Source: Spectribacter hydrogenoxidans (GTDB taxonomy: Bacteria > Pseudomonadota > Gammaproteobacteria > Nevskiales > Salinisphaeraceae). From it: DNA of 64,000 nt. Every line of letters starts with the position of its first letter. The first letter of the stretch is position 1. A program made the position numbers and the translations under genes. The notes under the pieces are model-generated. The model had not been told where the DNA came from, did not search any database, and saw only the letters and a list, made by a program, of their open reading frames with translations. This document shows positions 1 through 8,737 of this stretch, piece after piece. Location of the stretch: NCBI RefSeq assembly GCF_031846275.1, contig NZ_JAVRIB010000008.1, positions 107,920 to 171,919 of the forward strand. Reading direction: 5' to 3'.

Positions 1-670
1 CGGCTGGCAGTTCCAGGTGCCAGAAATCCCCCGGCTGCCCGGCGGCCTCCGCCCTTGCCACGGCCCGGCCCACCCGGCCCTCACCGGCGTTATACGCGGC
101 CAGCGCCAGCAGCCAGTCATCGAACCGACGGTGCAGGAATCCCAGGTAATCGAGGGCGGCGCTGGTGGCTGACAGTACATCCCGGCGGCCGTCGTACCAC
201 CAGTTGCGTTCCAATCCGAAGCGGCTGGCGGTCAGGGGCATGAACTGCCACAGGCCGGCGGCGCTCGAATACGAATTGGCACGTGGGTCGAAGCCGCTTT
301 CAACGATCGGCAACAGGGCGATTTCCAGGGGCATGTCGTGCCTCTCGACCGCCTCGGCAATGTGCCAGATGAAGGGGGTGGCACGTTGCGCCGCCTCCTC
401 GATGTGCCGGGTACGGGCGGCGTAGAACTGGGTCCATGCGCGGACCTCGGGGCGCTGCTCATACCCGCCCAGGGACATGCCTTCACGGATACGCGCCCAG
501 ATATCGTCGTAGACGACTGGCCGGATCGCCGGGGCGGGCGGTCCCATGGGTTCGGGGGTGACGCTGACGACCGGGGGCGCCGGGCGGGAGGCGCATCCGG
601 AGAGCACAAGCGACAGCAGCATCAGCCCGAGTGCCGCGAGTCGCACCGGGGTGCAGCCGTGGGTTGTCAT
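1..670 (-). CDS. mltD: Membrane-bound lytic murein transglycosylase D, 3' end cut by window edge
   Basis: Translating the minus strand from the ATG at 670 gives about 223 residues open to the window edge, so the C-terminus is missing. The start shows a lipoprotein signal with lipobox LSGC (about residues 22-25). About 70 residues further lies the soluble transglycosylase domain: PIVESGFDP carries the catalytic glutamate, followed by SAAGLWQFMP and LALAAYNAGEGRVGRA, all standard for the Slt/MltD family. The enzyme would cleave peptidoglycan glycan strands with 1,6-anhydro formation at the periplasmic face of the outer membrane. It lies 25 bases downstream of gloB on the same strand, and the gloB-mltD neighbourhood is common in gammaproteobacteria. 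LysM repeats, expected further on, are outside the window. Confidence 0.93.
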   Translation of the reverse strand, partial: MTTHGCTPVRLAALGLMLLSLVLSGCASRPAPPVVSVTPEPMGPPAPAIRPVVYDDIWARIREGMSLGGYEQRPEVRAWTQFYAARTRHIEEAAQRATPFIWHIAEAVERHDMPLEIALLPIVESGFDPRANSYSSAAGLWQFMPLTASRFGLERNWWYDGRRDVLSATSAALDYLGFLHRRFDDWLLALAAYNAGEGRVGRAVARAEAAGQPGDFWHLELPA

Positions 671-695
671 CAATGAGTTCGGGAAGACGGCACCG

Positions 696-1466
696 TCAGG
701 CGCTGTCTTTCCAGGCGCGAATCGCGGCGAATACCGCGTCAGGCCCGGTGGCCGAGGGATCGCGCGCCTGCGCCGCGGCGATCACATCGGGTTGATCCCA
801 GCGCATGAAGGGGTTGATCGCCCGTTCATCGGCCAGGGTGGAAGGAAGCGTCGGACGATCCTGTTCGCGGTCGGCACGAGCCTGCTCCAGAGCACCGAGC
901 GCGGTGGTGTTGTCCGGTTCTACCATCGCCGCGAAGGTGAGATTCTTCACCGTGTATTCGTGACCGCCGAATACCTGGGTGTCGCCGGGCAGCTCCCGCA
1001 GGCGTGCCAGCCCGGGACGCATCATGCCCGCATCCCCCTCGAACAGACGACCGCAGCCGCCGCGGAAAAGGGCATCGCCGCTGAACAGCCAACCATGGCC
1101 GGTATAGACGATATGGCCGAGTGTATGGCCCGGAACTGCCAGCACATCAAGCGTGATGCCCAGTTCGTCGATGCTGACGCGATCGCCATCACTCACCTGT
1201 CGGGTAATCGTGCAGGCGCGGGTGGCTTCTTCCGGGCCGTAGACGGGTACTTCAGCCTCGTCGATCAGCGCGGCCACCCCCGCGGTATGATCGGGGTGAT
1301 GATGCGTGATCAGGATGGCGGCCATGGTGAGACCCTGTTCGGCCAGCCAGGCGCGCGCCGGGTTGGCTTCGCCGGGATCCACGATTACCGCCTGGCGGCT
1401 GTCGCCATCAGCGATGGCCCATATATAATTGTCGGCCAGGGCCGGGATTGCGAACACGTTTAGCAT
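696..1466 (-). CDS. gloB: Hydroxyacylglutathione hydrolase (glyoxalase II)
   Basis: A 256-residue metallo-beta-lactamase fold enzyme that hydrolyses S-D-lactoylglutathione to lactate and glutathione, the second step of cytosolic methylglyoxal detoxification. The metal motif THHHPDH (residues 54-60) supplies the binuclear-site histidines and aspartate; further ligands are in VPGHTLGH, FSGDALF and FGGHEYT. The C-terminal part with INPFMRWD is the glutathione-binding region of glyoxalase II and separates it from other MBL proteins. I chose the ATG at 1466 (MLNVFAIPAL), the usual family start; an ATG 18 bases upstream is less likely. It is divergent from the yafS-like gene, as in E. coli. Confidence 0.95.
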   Translation of the reverse strand: MLNVFAIPALADNYIWAIADGDSRQAVIVDPGEANPARAWLAEQGLTMAAILITHHHPDHTAGVAALIDEAEVPVYGPEEATRACTITRQVSDGDRVSIDELGITLDVLAVPGHTLGHIVYTGHGWLFSGDALFRGGCGRLFEGDAGMMRPGLARLRELPGDTQVFGGHEYTVKNLTFAAMVEPDNTTALGALEQARADREQDRPTLPSTLADERAINPFMRWDQPDVIAAAQARDPSATGPDAVFAAIRAWKDSA

Positions 1467-1503
1467 GACTCGGGATGTTGCCAACCGGCCGAGGTAAAAT
1501 CAA

Positions 1504-2253
1504 TTGCGACACACGACGCTGGCGAGCATCCGATCCTGGCTGGATGCCGGCCGCTTCCAGAACCTGATTGCCCTTGAGGCCGAGCGGCTGCAGGCCTGCC
1601 TGCGTCGCGTACCGGGTTATCGCATTCTGCAGATCGGACGCTGGGGCGTGCCCGGTGATGTCCTGGAGAGTTGTCCGATGCTGTGCCGCTGGGTCGCCGA
1701 CAGCCAGCCCGATACCCCCGCGGACATTCGTTTTGACGGCCATACCCTGCCGCTGGCCAGCGGCAGTCTCGATGCCGTGGTGATGCCCCACAGCCTGGAA
1801 CTCACGCCCGATCCGCATCGACTGTTGCGCGAGGTCAACCGGGTGCTGTCCGATCGGGGCCAGGTGGTGCTGCTGGGTTTCAACCCCTTCGGCCCCTGGG
1901 CGCTGGGGCAGCGGTTGCGGCGGCGTGGCAGCGGCTATCCCGCCATCGGGCGGCTGGTCGCTCTCGGACGGGTCCGCGACTGGTTGCAACTGCTCGATTT
2001 CGAGATCACCGAGATGCGGCGATTCGGACCCGGCTTTCCCTATCTTCCGCGCTCGGGGATAGCGCTGCCGCCGACGGCGGCCTACTGGCTGGTTTCGGCA
2101 CTGGCGCCGGCATATCTGGTGACTGCGCGCAAGCGGGTGATCCCGCTGCGACCGATATCCAACCGCTGGCGCGTCCGCCGGCCTGCACTGGCGGGCCGGG
2201 GCATGCCCGAACCCACGGCGCGTGCCGGTAATTCGCATCGGGATGCGGCATGA
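1504..2253 (+). CDS. SAM-dependent methyltransferase, YafS type
   Basis: A 249-residue class I methyltransferase-like protein. The fold is seen in RILQIGRWG (motif I region), DGHTLPLASGSLDAVVMPH (motif II/III) and LREVNRVLSDRGQVVLLG (motif IV/V). The start is a TTG at 1504, supported by GAGGT eight bases upstream and no better upstream codon. Its position between gloB and rnhA matches E. coli yafS, a methyltransferase-like gene of unknown substrate, so orthology is likely but the function is unproven. The stop codon overlaps the rnhA start (ATGA), so the two are translationally coupled. Confidence 0.85.
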   Translation: MRHTTLASIRSWLDAGRFQNLIALEAERLQACLRRVPGYRILQIGRWGVPGDVLESCPMLCRWVADSQPDTPADIRFDGHTLPLASGSLDAVVMPHSLELTPDPHRLLREVNRVLSDRGQVVLLGFNPFGPWALGQRLRRRGSGYPAIGRLVALGRVRDWLQLLDFEITEMRRFGPGFPYLPRSGIALPPTAAYWLVSALAPAYLVTARKRVIPLRPISNRWRVRRPALAGRGMPEPTARAGNSHRDAA

Positions 2254-2690
2254 AGGACGTGGTTATCCATACCGATGGTGCCTGCCGCGGCAATCCCGGG
2301 CCGGGTGGCTGGGGGGCATTGCTGGTGTACGGTGATCACCGGCGGGAACTTTTCGGTGGCGACGCGCATACCACCAACAACCGGATGGAATTGCTGGCCG
2401 CGATCCGGGCGCTGGAGTCGCTGCGTCAGCCCTGCCGGGTGCAGCTTTATACCGACTCCAATTACGTGCGCCAAGGGATTACCGACTGGCTGCCGCGCTG
2501 GCAGAAGAACGGCTGGCGCACTGCGGATCGTAAGCAGGTGAAGAATGCCGATCTGTGGCAGCAGCTGGACGCACTCAATCAGACGCATGAGGTAGCCTGG
2601 CACTGGGTCAAGGGCCATGCCGGGGACCCCGGCAACGAGGCAGCGGATGCGCTGGCCAATCGCGGCATCGACGAATTGCCGAATGGCTGA
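2250..2690 (+). CDS. rnhA: Ribonuclease HI
   Basis: A 146-residue RNase HI, normal length, which removes the RNA strand of RNA-DNA hybrids during replication and repair. Catalytic residues lie in HTDGACRGNPGPGG (first Asp), NNRMELLAAI (Glu), YTDSNYV (second Asp) and NEAADALA (last Asp); the handle segment with WLPRWQKNGWRT is present. The ATG overlaps the stop of the upstream methyltransferase by four bases. It is followed by dnaQ in the same direction, the conserved rnhA-dnaQ arrangement, here collinear rather than divergent as in E. coli. Confidence 0.96.
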   Translation: MKDVVIHTDGACRGNPGPGGWGALLVYGDHRRELFGGDAHTTNNRMELLAAIRALESLRQPCRVQLYTDSNYVRQGITDWLPRWQKNGWRTADRKQVKNADLWQQLDALNQTHEVAWHWVKGHAGDPGNEAADALANRGIDELPNG

Positions 2691-2774
2691 GACGGCGGCC
2701 GGGATGGTTGCCCGCTTGCCAATACGCATCTCCCTGCGCATGCTTTCAACGGAAGCTTGTTGTTGCTGAGCCGC

Positions 2775-3494
2775 ATGCGTCAGATCGTCCTGGATACCGA
2801 AACCACCGGCCTGGAGCCGAGCGATCACCGAATCATCGAGATCGGTTGTGTCGAACTCGTTCATCGCCGCGCCACCGGCAATAACCTGCATCTCTACGTC
2901 AATCCGGAACGGACGGTGGAGCAGGGGGCCATCGAGGTCCATGGCATCACCAATGAGTTTCTCGCCGACAAGCCCCGGTTCGCGGCGATTGCCGACGAGC
3001 TTCAGGCCTATCTGGGCGACGCCGAACTGGTGATCCACAACGCCCCGTTCGATCTCGGCTTCCTGGATGCCGAGTTCCGCCGCCTGCAGCCGGAGTTTCC
3101 GGGCCTGCAGTCACAGGTAAGCGTATTGGATACCCTGGTGGAGGCCCGGCGTCTGCATCCGGGGCAGCGCAACAGCCTGGATGCTCTGTGCAAGCGCTAC
3201 GGGGTGGACGACTCGGCCCGCGAGCGCCACGGCGCACTGCTGGACGCGGAACTGCTTGCGGACGTGTATCTGTTCATGAGTGGCGGCCAGACCGCGATCA
3301 GTTTCGCGGTTGAAAACGCCGAGCAGAGCCACCAGCACCATGCGGACGTAGCGGCCATCCTTGCCGCGGCGCCGAACCGGCCGCGGGTGGTGGCGGCCTC
3401 CGACGAGGAACGAACGGCGCATGACGAATATCTCCAGCGCCTGTCCGAGGCCAGCGGTGATCGCTGTCTCTGGCACTCGCTGGATCGCGCCTGA
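2775..3494 (+). CDS. dnaQ: DNA polymerase III epsilon subunit (3'-5' proofreading exonuclease)
   Basis: A 239-residue DEDDh exonuclease, the proofreading subunit of replicative DNA polymerase III. Exo I is VLDTETTG (residues 5-12), Exo II is HNAPFDLGFLD, and Exo III carries the HGALLDAELLADVY His/Asp pair. The C-terminal tail with DEYLQRL and WHSLD is the segment that binds the polymerase alpha subunit in this family. I start at ATG 2775 (MRQIVLDTET); an upstream TTG would add six residues that do not look conserved. The gap to rnhA is 84 bases. Confidence 0.95.
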   Translation: MRQIVLDTETTGLEPSDHRIIEIGCVELVHRRATGNNLHLYVNPERTVEQGAIEVHGITNEFLADKPRFAAIADELQAYLGDAELVIHNAPFDLGFLDAEFRRLQPEFPGLQSQVSVLDTLVEARRLHPGQRNSLDALCKRYGVDDSARERHGALLDAELLADVYLFMSGGQTAISFAVENAEQSHQHHADVAAILAAAPNRPRVVAASDEERTAHDEYLQRLSEASGDRCLWHSLDRA

Positions 3495-3529
3495 ACCCTG
3501 AATTCCGCACGATGGAGTGACTAATAGCC

Positions 3530-3970
3530 ATGTCTCTGAACGATCGCATACCCAATCTGGCACAGCCTGCCGACAACTGCTACTGCGGCGGTATGGTGGA
3601 CGAAGCGGCTCTGGTCGCGGCCCGCGACGCCGGAGTGCGCCACGTGGTAAATCTGCGGCCTGATGCGGAAACCCCGGATTTCAACGAAGCCGAGGCGGTG
3701 GCGGCCATCGGGCTGATCTATCACCACCTGCCGATTGCCGGCCCGGACGATCTCAACGACGCCAATGTGCGCCGGTTCGACGAGGTCATGGGTGAGGTGG
3801 GTGACGAATCCGCGCTGGTCCATTGCGCCAGCGGCAACCGGGTGGGGGCGCTATTTGCCCTGCGCGCAGGCTGGCTCAAGGGCCAGGCACCGGACGCGGC
3901 GCTTGCCCTGGGCCGGTCCCACGGGTTGACCAAGATGGAGCCCGCGGTGGCAAAGCTGCTGGGGGTCTGA
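3530..3970 (+). CDS. DUF442/TIGR01244-type protein phosphatase-like protein
   Basis: A 146-residue cytosolic protein of the beta-lactamase-hydrolase-like/DUF442 family, which has a dual-specificity phosphatase fold. The catalytic loop is VHCASGNRVG, with Cys99 as nucleophile and Arg104 four residues later; the general-acid region would be near LPIAGPDDL. Family members act in sulfide/persulfide metabolism (often fused to persulfide dioxygenase) or have unknown substrates, so the substrate here is not assigned. The start has GGAG upstream (positions about 3515-3518). It stands alone after dnaQ and is convergent with cbbR. Confidence 0.85.
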   Translation: MSLNDRIPNLAQPADNCYCGGMVDEAALVAARDAGVRHVVNLRPDAETPDFNEAEAVAAIGLIYHHLPIAGPDDLNDANVRRFDEVMGEVGDESALVHCASGNRVGALFALRAGWLKGQAPDAALALGRSHGLTKMEPAVAKLLGV

Positions 3971-4012
3971 CTCGCATCAGGGCTGGGCGCGGCGGGGGTT
4001 GCCTGCGAGGTC

Positions 4013-4927
4013 TTAAACCACCATCTGTGGCAGCAACGCGTCCCGCTGCTCGTCGATAAACGCCCAGAACGCCGCCATCGCCGGAGTGGCATGGCGGTCC
4101 GCTCGGCGTACCGCGTACCACTGACGGCGGATCGGCAGGTCCTCGACCGGCAGGATTACCAGCCGACCGTCGGCGATCTCGGCGCCCACCGCGTGGGCCG
4201 ACAGCAGGGCGATGCCCAGCCCGGCCATCACCGCCTGCTTGATGGTTTCGTTGCTGGCGATCTCCATGCCGATGGCAGGCTGACGCGGCATACGGCGGGC
4301 CAGGGTTTCGAATACGGTGCGCGTCCCGGAGCCGGGTTCGCGTACCAGGAAGGTCTCGTCACCTAGCTGTCCCACCGGCAGATTCCGGTGATCTGCCAGC
4401 GAATGACCGGGGGCGGCCACCAGCACCAGCGGATGGTCGCCGATGACCAGGTGTTCGACGGGGAAATCCCGGGCTGGCCGGCCCATCACCGCGATGTCGG
4501 CCGAGTAATCGGCCAGCCGGGCAATGGTTTCTTCGCGGTTGCCCACGTGCAGCTGCATGTCGAGTCCGGGATGCCGGCGTCCGAAAGCGGCAATGGCATA
4601 GGGCGCAAAATACTTGGCGGTGGAAACCACCGCGATGCGTACCCGGCCGCTGGCCACGCCCCGCAGGCTGGCCAGGCGATCGGTGCATTCGGTGAGAGTA
4701 GCGCGCACCTGTTCGGCGGCCAGCAGCGTGGTCTGACCGGCCTCGGTGAGTTTCAGGCCCTGGCGGGTCCGATCGAACAGCACCAGCCCCAGGGTATCCT
4801 CGAGCTGGCGCAGCCGGGCGGTCAGCGCCGCCGGGGTCACATGGAGTTCCGCGGCGGCGCCGGTGATGCGGCCGTGGCGGGCGATGGCCTCGATGCCGCT
4901 GAATTGCTTGAGGGTCAGGCCGCGCAT
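4013..4927 (-). CDS. cbbR: LysR-family regulator of the CBB cycle genes (CbbR)
   Basis: A 304-residue LysR-type regulator: N-terminal winged helix (LKQFSGIEAIARHGRITGAA, then LTARLRQLEDTLG with LFDRT) and a C-terminal substrate-binding domain. The opening MRGLTLKQFSGIEAIARHGR resembles CbbR proteins closely, and the gene is divergent from cbbF-prk with 132 bases between them, the standard CbbR layout. CbbR usually senses metabolites such as RuBP, PEP or NADPH and activates CO2-fixation genes. The assignment as CbbR rests on sequence style plus neighbours. A candidate operator is at 4968-4982. Confidence 0.88.
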   Translation of the reverse strand: MRGLTLKQFSGIEAIARHGRITGAAAELHVTPAALTARLRQLEDTLGLVLFDRTRQGLKLTEAGQTTLLAAEQVRATLTECTDRLASLRGVASGRVRIAVVSTAKYFAPYAIAAFGRRHPGLDMQLHVGNREETIARLADYSADIAVMGRPARDFPVEHLVIGDHPLVLVAAPGHSLADHRNLPVGQLGDETFLVREPGSGTRTVFETLARRMPRQPAIGMEIASNETIKQAVMAGLGIALLSAHAVGAEIADGRLVILPVEDLPIRRQWYAVRRADRHATPAMAAFWAFIDEQRDALLPQMVV

Positions 4928-4967
4928 GGCGCTATCACAAATAAAATTTGGCGAACTGTCAAATAGA

Positions 4968-4982
4968 TTAAACTGGATTTAA
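4968..4982. promoter_or_regulatory. Candidate CbbR operator between cbbR and cbbF
   Basis: The spacer between the divergent genes contains TTAAACTGGATTTAA. This is a perfect TTAAA-N5-TTTAA inverted repeat and also fits the CbbR consensus TNA-N7/8-TNA (TTA-N8-TTA). It is embedded in an AT-rich patch that is unusual for this GC-rich window. Confidence 0.6.
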
Positions 4983-5059
4983 CCAAAACCCCTCGCTAGG
5001 GTTTGCGGGTTCGACCACGAGGGCCGCACCATGAACGGCCCCGATAGAGGAGGTTCGGC

Positions 5060-6094
5060 ATGCCGGAACCGATGACTCTGCAGGCGTTTCTGGAGACCAG
5101 CGGGGCCGATGACCCCGCCGTCGACCAGGTGGTAGCGGTCATGGCCGGCGCATCGCGCGAGATTGCCGCCACCATTCAGCTGGGCACGCTCGCCGGGCGG
5201 ATGGGCGACGCCCGGGGCAATCAAAATGCCGACGGCGACGAGCAGAAGGCGCTGGATGTAATCGCCCACGACACCTTCACCGAGGCCCTGCGCCGGGCAC
5301 CGGTGGCGCTGGTGGCCTCCGAGGAATCCGACAGCACGGTTACGCTGGATGCCGATGCGCCGCTGGCCGTGGCCCTGGACCCGCTCGACGGTTCGTCCAA
5401 TATCGACACCAACGTGTCCATCGGCACCATCTTTTCGATCCTGCCGGCTCGCCCGGGCACCGACGGCGAAGCCTCGTTTCTGGTGCCGGGCCGCGAACAG
5501 CTGGGTGCCGGCTTCATCATCTACGGGCCCCAGGTATCGCTGGTCATGACGGTGCGAAAGGGCACTCATATCTTTACGCTGGACCCGGCTCGGGGCGAGT
5601 TCCGGCTGGCGCAGCAGGATGTGCGGATTCACCCCGCGCGTACCGAGTACGCCATCAACGCCTCCAACTATCGCCACTGGGACGAGTGCGTGCGAACCTA
5701 CATCGACGACTGCCTGGCCGGCGAGGACGGCCCGCTGGGCGCCAATTTCAACATGCGCTGGATTGCCTCGATGGTGGCCGATGCCTACCGGATTCTCGTG
5801 CGCGGCGGCATCTTCCTGTATCCGGGCGATCAGCGTCGTGGCTATCAGCAGGGGCGGCTGCGGCTGCTGTATGAAGCCAATCCGATGGCGCTGGTGTTCG
5901 AGGAAGCCGCCGGCGCGGCCACCGACACCGTCAACCGGATTCTGGATATCAAGCCGCGCAACCTGCATCAGCGCACGCCGCTGGTGTTCGGTTCCGCCGA
6001 CAAGGTCGAGCGGGTGGCGCGTTATCACACCGACCCCAGCCACGATTTTACCCGGTCGCCGTTGTTCTCGCACCGCGGGCTTCTGCGGGTCTAG
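5060..6094 (+). CDS. cbbF: Fructose-1,6-bisphosphatase class I, CBB cycle type
   Basis: A 344-residue class I FBPase converting fructose-1,6-bisphosphate to fructose-6-phosphate in the Calvin cycle and gluconeogenesis. Metal and catalytic residues are in ASEESDS (Glu-Glu) and LDPLDGSSNIDTN (DPLDGS signature); the sugar-phosphate site includes AINASNYRHWD and NMRWIASMVADAYRIL; the C-terminal GIFLYPGD and NPMALVFEEAAG are conserved. A strong GAGGAGG ribosome-binding site precedes the ATG. It is followed after eight bases by prk, so the two form an operon, divergent from cbbR, which likely activates it. Confidence 0.95.
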   Translation: MPEPMTLQAFLETSGADDPAVDQVVAVMAGASREIAATIQLGTLAGRMGDARGNQNADGDEQKALDVIAHDTFTEALRRAPVALVASEESDSTVTLDADAPLAVALDPLDGSSNIDTNVSIGTIFSILPARPGTDGEASFLVPGREQLGAGFIIYGPQVSLVMTVRKGTHIFTLDPARGEFRLAQQDVRIHPARTEYAINASNYRHWDECVRTYIDDCLAGEDGPLGANFNMRWIASMVADAYRILVRGGIFLYPGDQRRGYQQGRLRLLYEANPMALVFEEAAGAATDTVNRILDIKPRNLHQRTPLVFGSADKVERVARYHTDPSHDFTRSPLFSHRGLLRV

Positions 6095-6102
6095 GAGGTT
6101 CC

Positions 6103-6978
6103 ATGTCTGCCCTGCATCCGATCATCTCCATCACCGGTTCATCCGGCTCGGGCACCAGCTCGGTCAAGCAGACCTTCGAGAACATCTTCCGGCGCGAGAA
6201 GGTCAATGCCGCGTTCATCGAAGGTGATGCCTTCCATCGCCACAACCGCGCCGACATGAAGCAGGCCACCGCCGATGCTGAGGCTGCTGGCAACGACCAT
6301 TTCAGCCATTTCAGTCCCGAAGCCAACCTGCTGGAGGACCTGGAGACGGTGTTCCGGCAATTCGCCGAGAACGGCACCGGCTACACGCGGCATTACATCC
6401 ACAATGCCGAGGAAGAAGAGATGTACGCCGCGCCGCGGGGCACCTTCACCGAATGGGAGGACTTCCCCGACAACGCCGACCTACTGTTCTACGAGGGGCT
6501 GCATGGCGCGGTGGTCACCGAGGGCGTCGACGTGGCCCGCCATGCAGACCTCAAGATCGGCGTGGTGCCGGTAATCAACCTCGAGTGGACACAGAAGCTG
6601 CACCGAGACCGCGAGGCCCGCGGCCATACCACCGAGACGATCACCGACACCATTCTGCGGCGCATGCCCGATTACGTACGCTACATCTGCCCGCAGTTCT
6701 CGGAAACCGATATCAACTTCCAGCGCGTGCCCACGGTGGATACGTCCAATCCTTTCATCGCCCGCTGGATTCCCACGCCCGATGAATCGATGGTGGTGAT
6801 CCGTTTCCGCAATCCGCGCGGCATCGACTTCAACTACCTGCAAAGCATGCTGCACGGCAGCTGGATGTCGCGGCCCAACTCCATCGTGATTCCGGGCGGC
6901 AAGATGGATCTGGCCATGCAGCTGATTCTCACGCCCATGATCATGCGTCTGGTGGAAACCCGCCGCCGCATGCTCTGA
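6103..6978 (+). CDS. prk: Phosphoribulokinase
   Basis: A 291-residue proteobacterial-type phosphoribulokinase, which makes ribulose-1,5-bisphosphate, the RuBisCO substrate. Its P-loop is GSSGSGTSS (residues 12-20). The substrate-binding and catalytic regions include EGDAFHRHNRADMK, HFSPEANLLEDLE, RGTFTEWEDFP and FYEGLHGAVV, all as in CbbP of purple bacteria. Length and start (GGAGGTTCC before ATG) are normal. It overlaps no neighbour but lies eight bases after cbbF. The enzyme is essentially diagnostic of a Calvin cycle; RuBisCO must lie elsewhere in the genome. Confidence 0.96.
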   Translation: MSALHPIISITGSSGSGTSSVKQTFENIFRREKVNAAFIEGDAFHRHNRADMKQATADAEAAGNDHFSHFSPEANLLEDLETVFRQFAENGTGYTRHYIHNAEEEEMYAAPRGTFTEWEDFPDNADLLFYEGLHGAVVTEGVDVARHADLKIGVVPVINLEWTQKLHRDREARGHTTETITDTILRRMPDYVRYICPQFSETDINFQRVPTVDTSNPFIARWIPTPDESMVVIRFRNPRGIDFNYLQSMLHGSWMSRPNSIVIPGGKMDLAMQLILTPMIMRLVETRRRML

Positions 6979-7036
6979 ATGAGCACGGTCCATCCGGCGC
7001 ATGGATGCAGATTCCAGCAGCCCGGATTTTTATTTT

Positions 7037-8737
7037 CTACCCGAAATAGAACAACAGATAAGCGGCCAGTAGCACGGCAACCCACAGCGTCATGACACCG
7101 GTGCCCCAGGGCTTCGCAAGCACGCCGTCCGGCTGATAGACGCGGCGGGTAAGCGCGAGCCCGCGGCGGCCGGCCCCTGATGCCAGTTCGCTGAGGGCGT
7201 CGCCCCAGCGGTCGGCGATGCCACGGACTCGGGTCAGGAGCAGGGGAGCAAGCCGCCGATAGACCCAGTCCGAATCCAGATTCAGCGCCGGGATTTCGGG
7301 TGGATACCAGCCGCGGCGGAACAGCGTTGTGAAGGCCAGCGCCGCGAACAGCAGTAGCTGCAGCTGGGTAATCACGTGGGCGGTGGTGTAGGGCGCGTAG
7401 TCCACCGCAAACGGCAGAATCGCGTACAGCGGCGCCGGGTACACGCCGATGGCGATGCATAGGAGTGCCGTGATCCCCATGGCCGCCAGCATGTTCCAAG
7501 GGGCTTCCGGCACCCGGTGGCCCACGTCGTGGTGGAAGAACGAGAAGAAGGGTACCTTGATGCCGGAGTGGTCAAGTACGCCGGCCGAGGCGAACAGCAG
7601 CACCAGCCAGGCAACCCAGTGGTGTTCCACCGCGGCCGCAGTGAGGATCATCGACTTGGTGACGAAGCCGGAAAACAGCGGAAAGGCGGAAATCGACATG
7701 GCGCCGATGATGCAGAACACGGCAGTCAGCGGCATCGACTTGTACAACCCGCCCAGCTCGCTGGCCTTGATCGTGCCCACACGGTAGAGCACCGCCCCCA
7801 TCGACATGAACAGCAGCGCCTTGTACAGGATATGTGCGAAGGCGTGGGCGGCCGCCCCGTTCAGCGCCATCTCGGTGCCGATGCCGATGCCCACCACCAT
7901 GAACCCCAGCTGGTTGTTGAGGCTGTATGCCAGCACCCGGCGCAGGTCGTTCTCGATCACCGCGAAGAAGATCGGGAAAGCGGTCATCGCCGCGCCAATG
8001 GTGATCAGTATCTCCTCGCCGGCGAAGCCGCGGGCCAGGGCGTAGACGGCCAGTTTGGTCGTGAACACCGACAGCACCACGGTGCCGGTGACGGTGGCCT
8101 CGGGATAGGCATCCTGCAGCCAGTTGTGCAGCAGTGGAAAGGCGCACTTGATGCCGAAGGCCAGGAAGATCAGCCAGCCGCCGGGCACCTCCAGCCCCAG
8201 CTGGTTGAATGCCAGCGACCCGGTGGCGCGATAGTGGATGATGGCGCCGGCCATCAGCAGCAGCCCCGAGACCACCTGGATCACCAGGTAGCGCATGCCC
8301 ACGCGGTATGCGCGGGCGGTGCCCCGGGCCCAGATCAGGAACACCGAGGCGATCGCGGTAAGTTCCCAGTAGATGAACAGCGTCACCAGATCGGCCGCGA
8401 GTACTGCGCCGATGGCGGCCCCGGCATAGATCAGTGCCGCGGCGTGCTGCACCCGGTCCCGGACATGCCACGCGTACAGACCGGCCAGCCCACCGGCGAT
8501 ATGGAAGATGGTGGCCCATATCCGGCTCAGACCGTCGATGCGGATGGTAGCCAGCTCCAGCTGGAACAGCGTTACCGGCGCATAGGTGCCCAGCGGCAGC
8601 TGCCAGAGCAGCGTCAGCCCGAGCGCTGGCAGGGCCACGGCCAGTGCGCCCAGCCATGCGCGCGGGCACACGGCGGCCAGCAGGCCGCCGGCCATGATCA
8701 CCAGGGCGGGATTGGCCAGCCACTCAGGCATCGCCAT
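7037..8737 (-). CDS. Mrp-type Na+/H+ antiporter, third D-type (proton-translocating) subunit
   Basis: A 566-residue polytopic membrane protein of the NuoL/M/N-MrpA/D family. The antiporter core shows TLFIYWELTAIASVFLIW (conserved Glu in TM5), FGIKCAFPLLHNWLQDAYPEA (Lys in TM7) and FFAVIENDLRRVLAYSLNNQLG (loop helix). It carries a C-terminal extension of about 100 residues rich in Arg (LAPLLLTRVRGIADRWGDA) and a last TM segment. It is the last gene of the Mrp operon and overlaps the small gene before it by 14 bases (ATG 8737; an ATG six bases downstream is possible). Which D-like subunit carries which ion is not evident from sequence. Confidence 0.88.
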   Translation of the reverse strand: MAMPEWLANPALVIMAGGLLAAVCPRAWLGALAVALPALGLTLLWQLPLGTYAPVTLFQLELATIRIDGLSRIWATIFHIAGGLAGLYAWHVRDRVQHAAALIYAGAAIGAVLAADLVTLFIYWELTAIASVFLIWARGTARAYRVGMRYLVIQVVSGLLLMAGAIIHYRATGSLAFNQLGLEVPGGWLIFLAFGIKCAFPLLHNWLQDAYPEATVTGTVVLSVFTTKLAVYALARGFAGEEILITIGAAMTAFPIFFAVIENDLRRVLAYSLNNQLGFMVVGIGIGTEMALNGAAAHAFAHILYKALLFMSMGAVLYRVGTIKASELGGLYKSMPLTAVFCIIGAMSISAFPLFSGFVTKSMILTAAAVEHHWVAWLVLLFASAGVLDHSGIKVPFFSFFHHDVGHRVPEAPWNMLAAMGITALLCIAIGVYPAPLYAILPFAVDYAPYTTAHVITQLQLLLFAALAFTTLFRRGWYPPEIPALNLDSDWVYRRLAPLLLTRVRGIADRWGDALSELASGAGRRGLALTRRVYQPDGVLAKPWGTGVMTLWVAVLLAAYLLFYFG

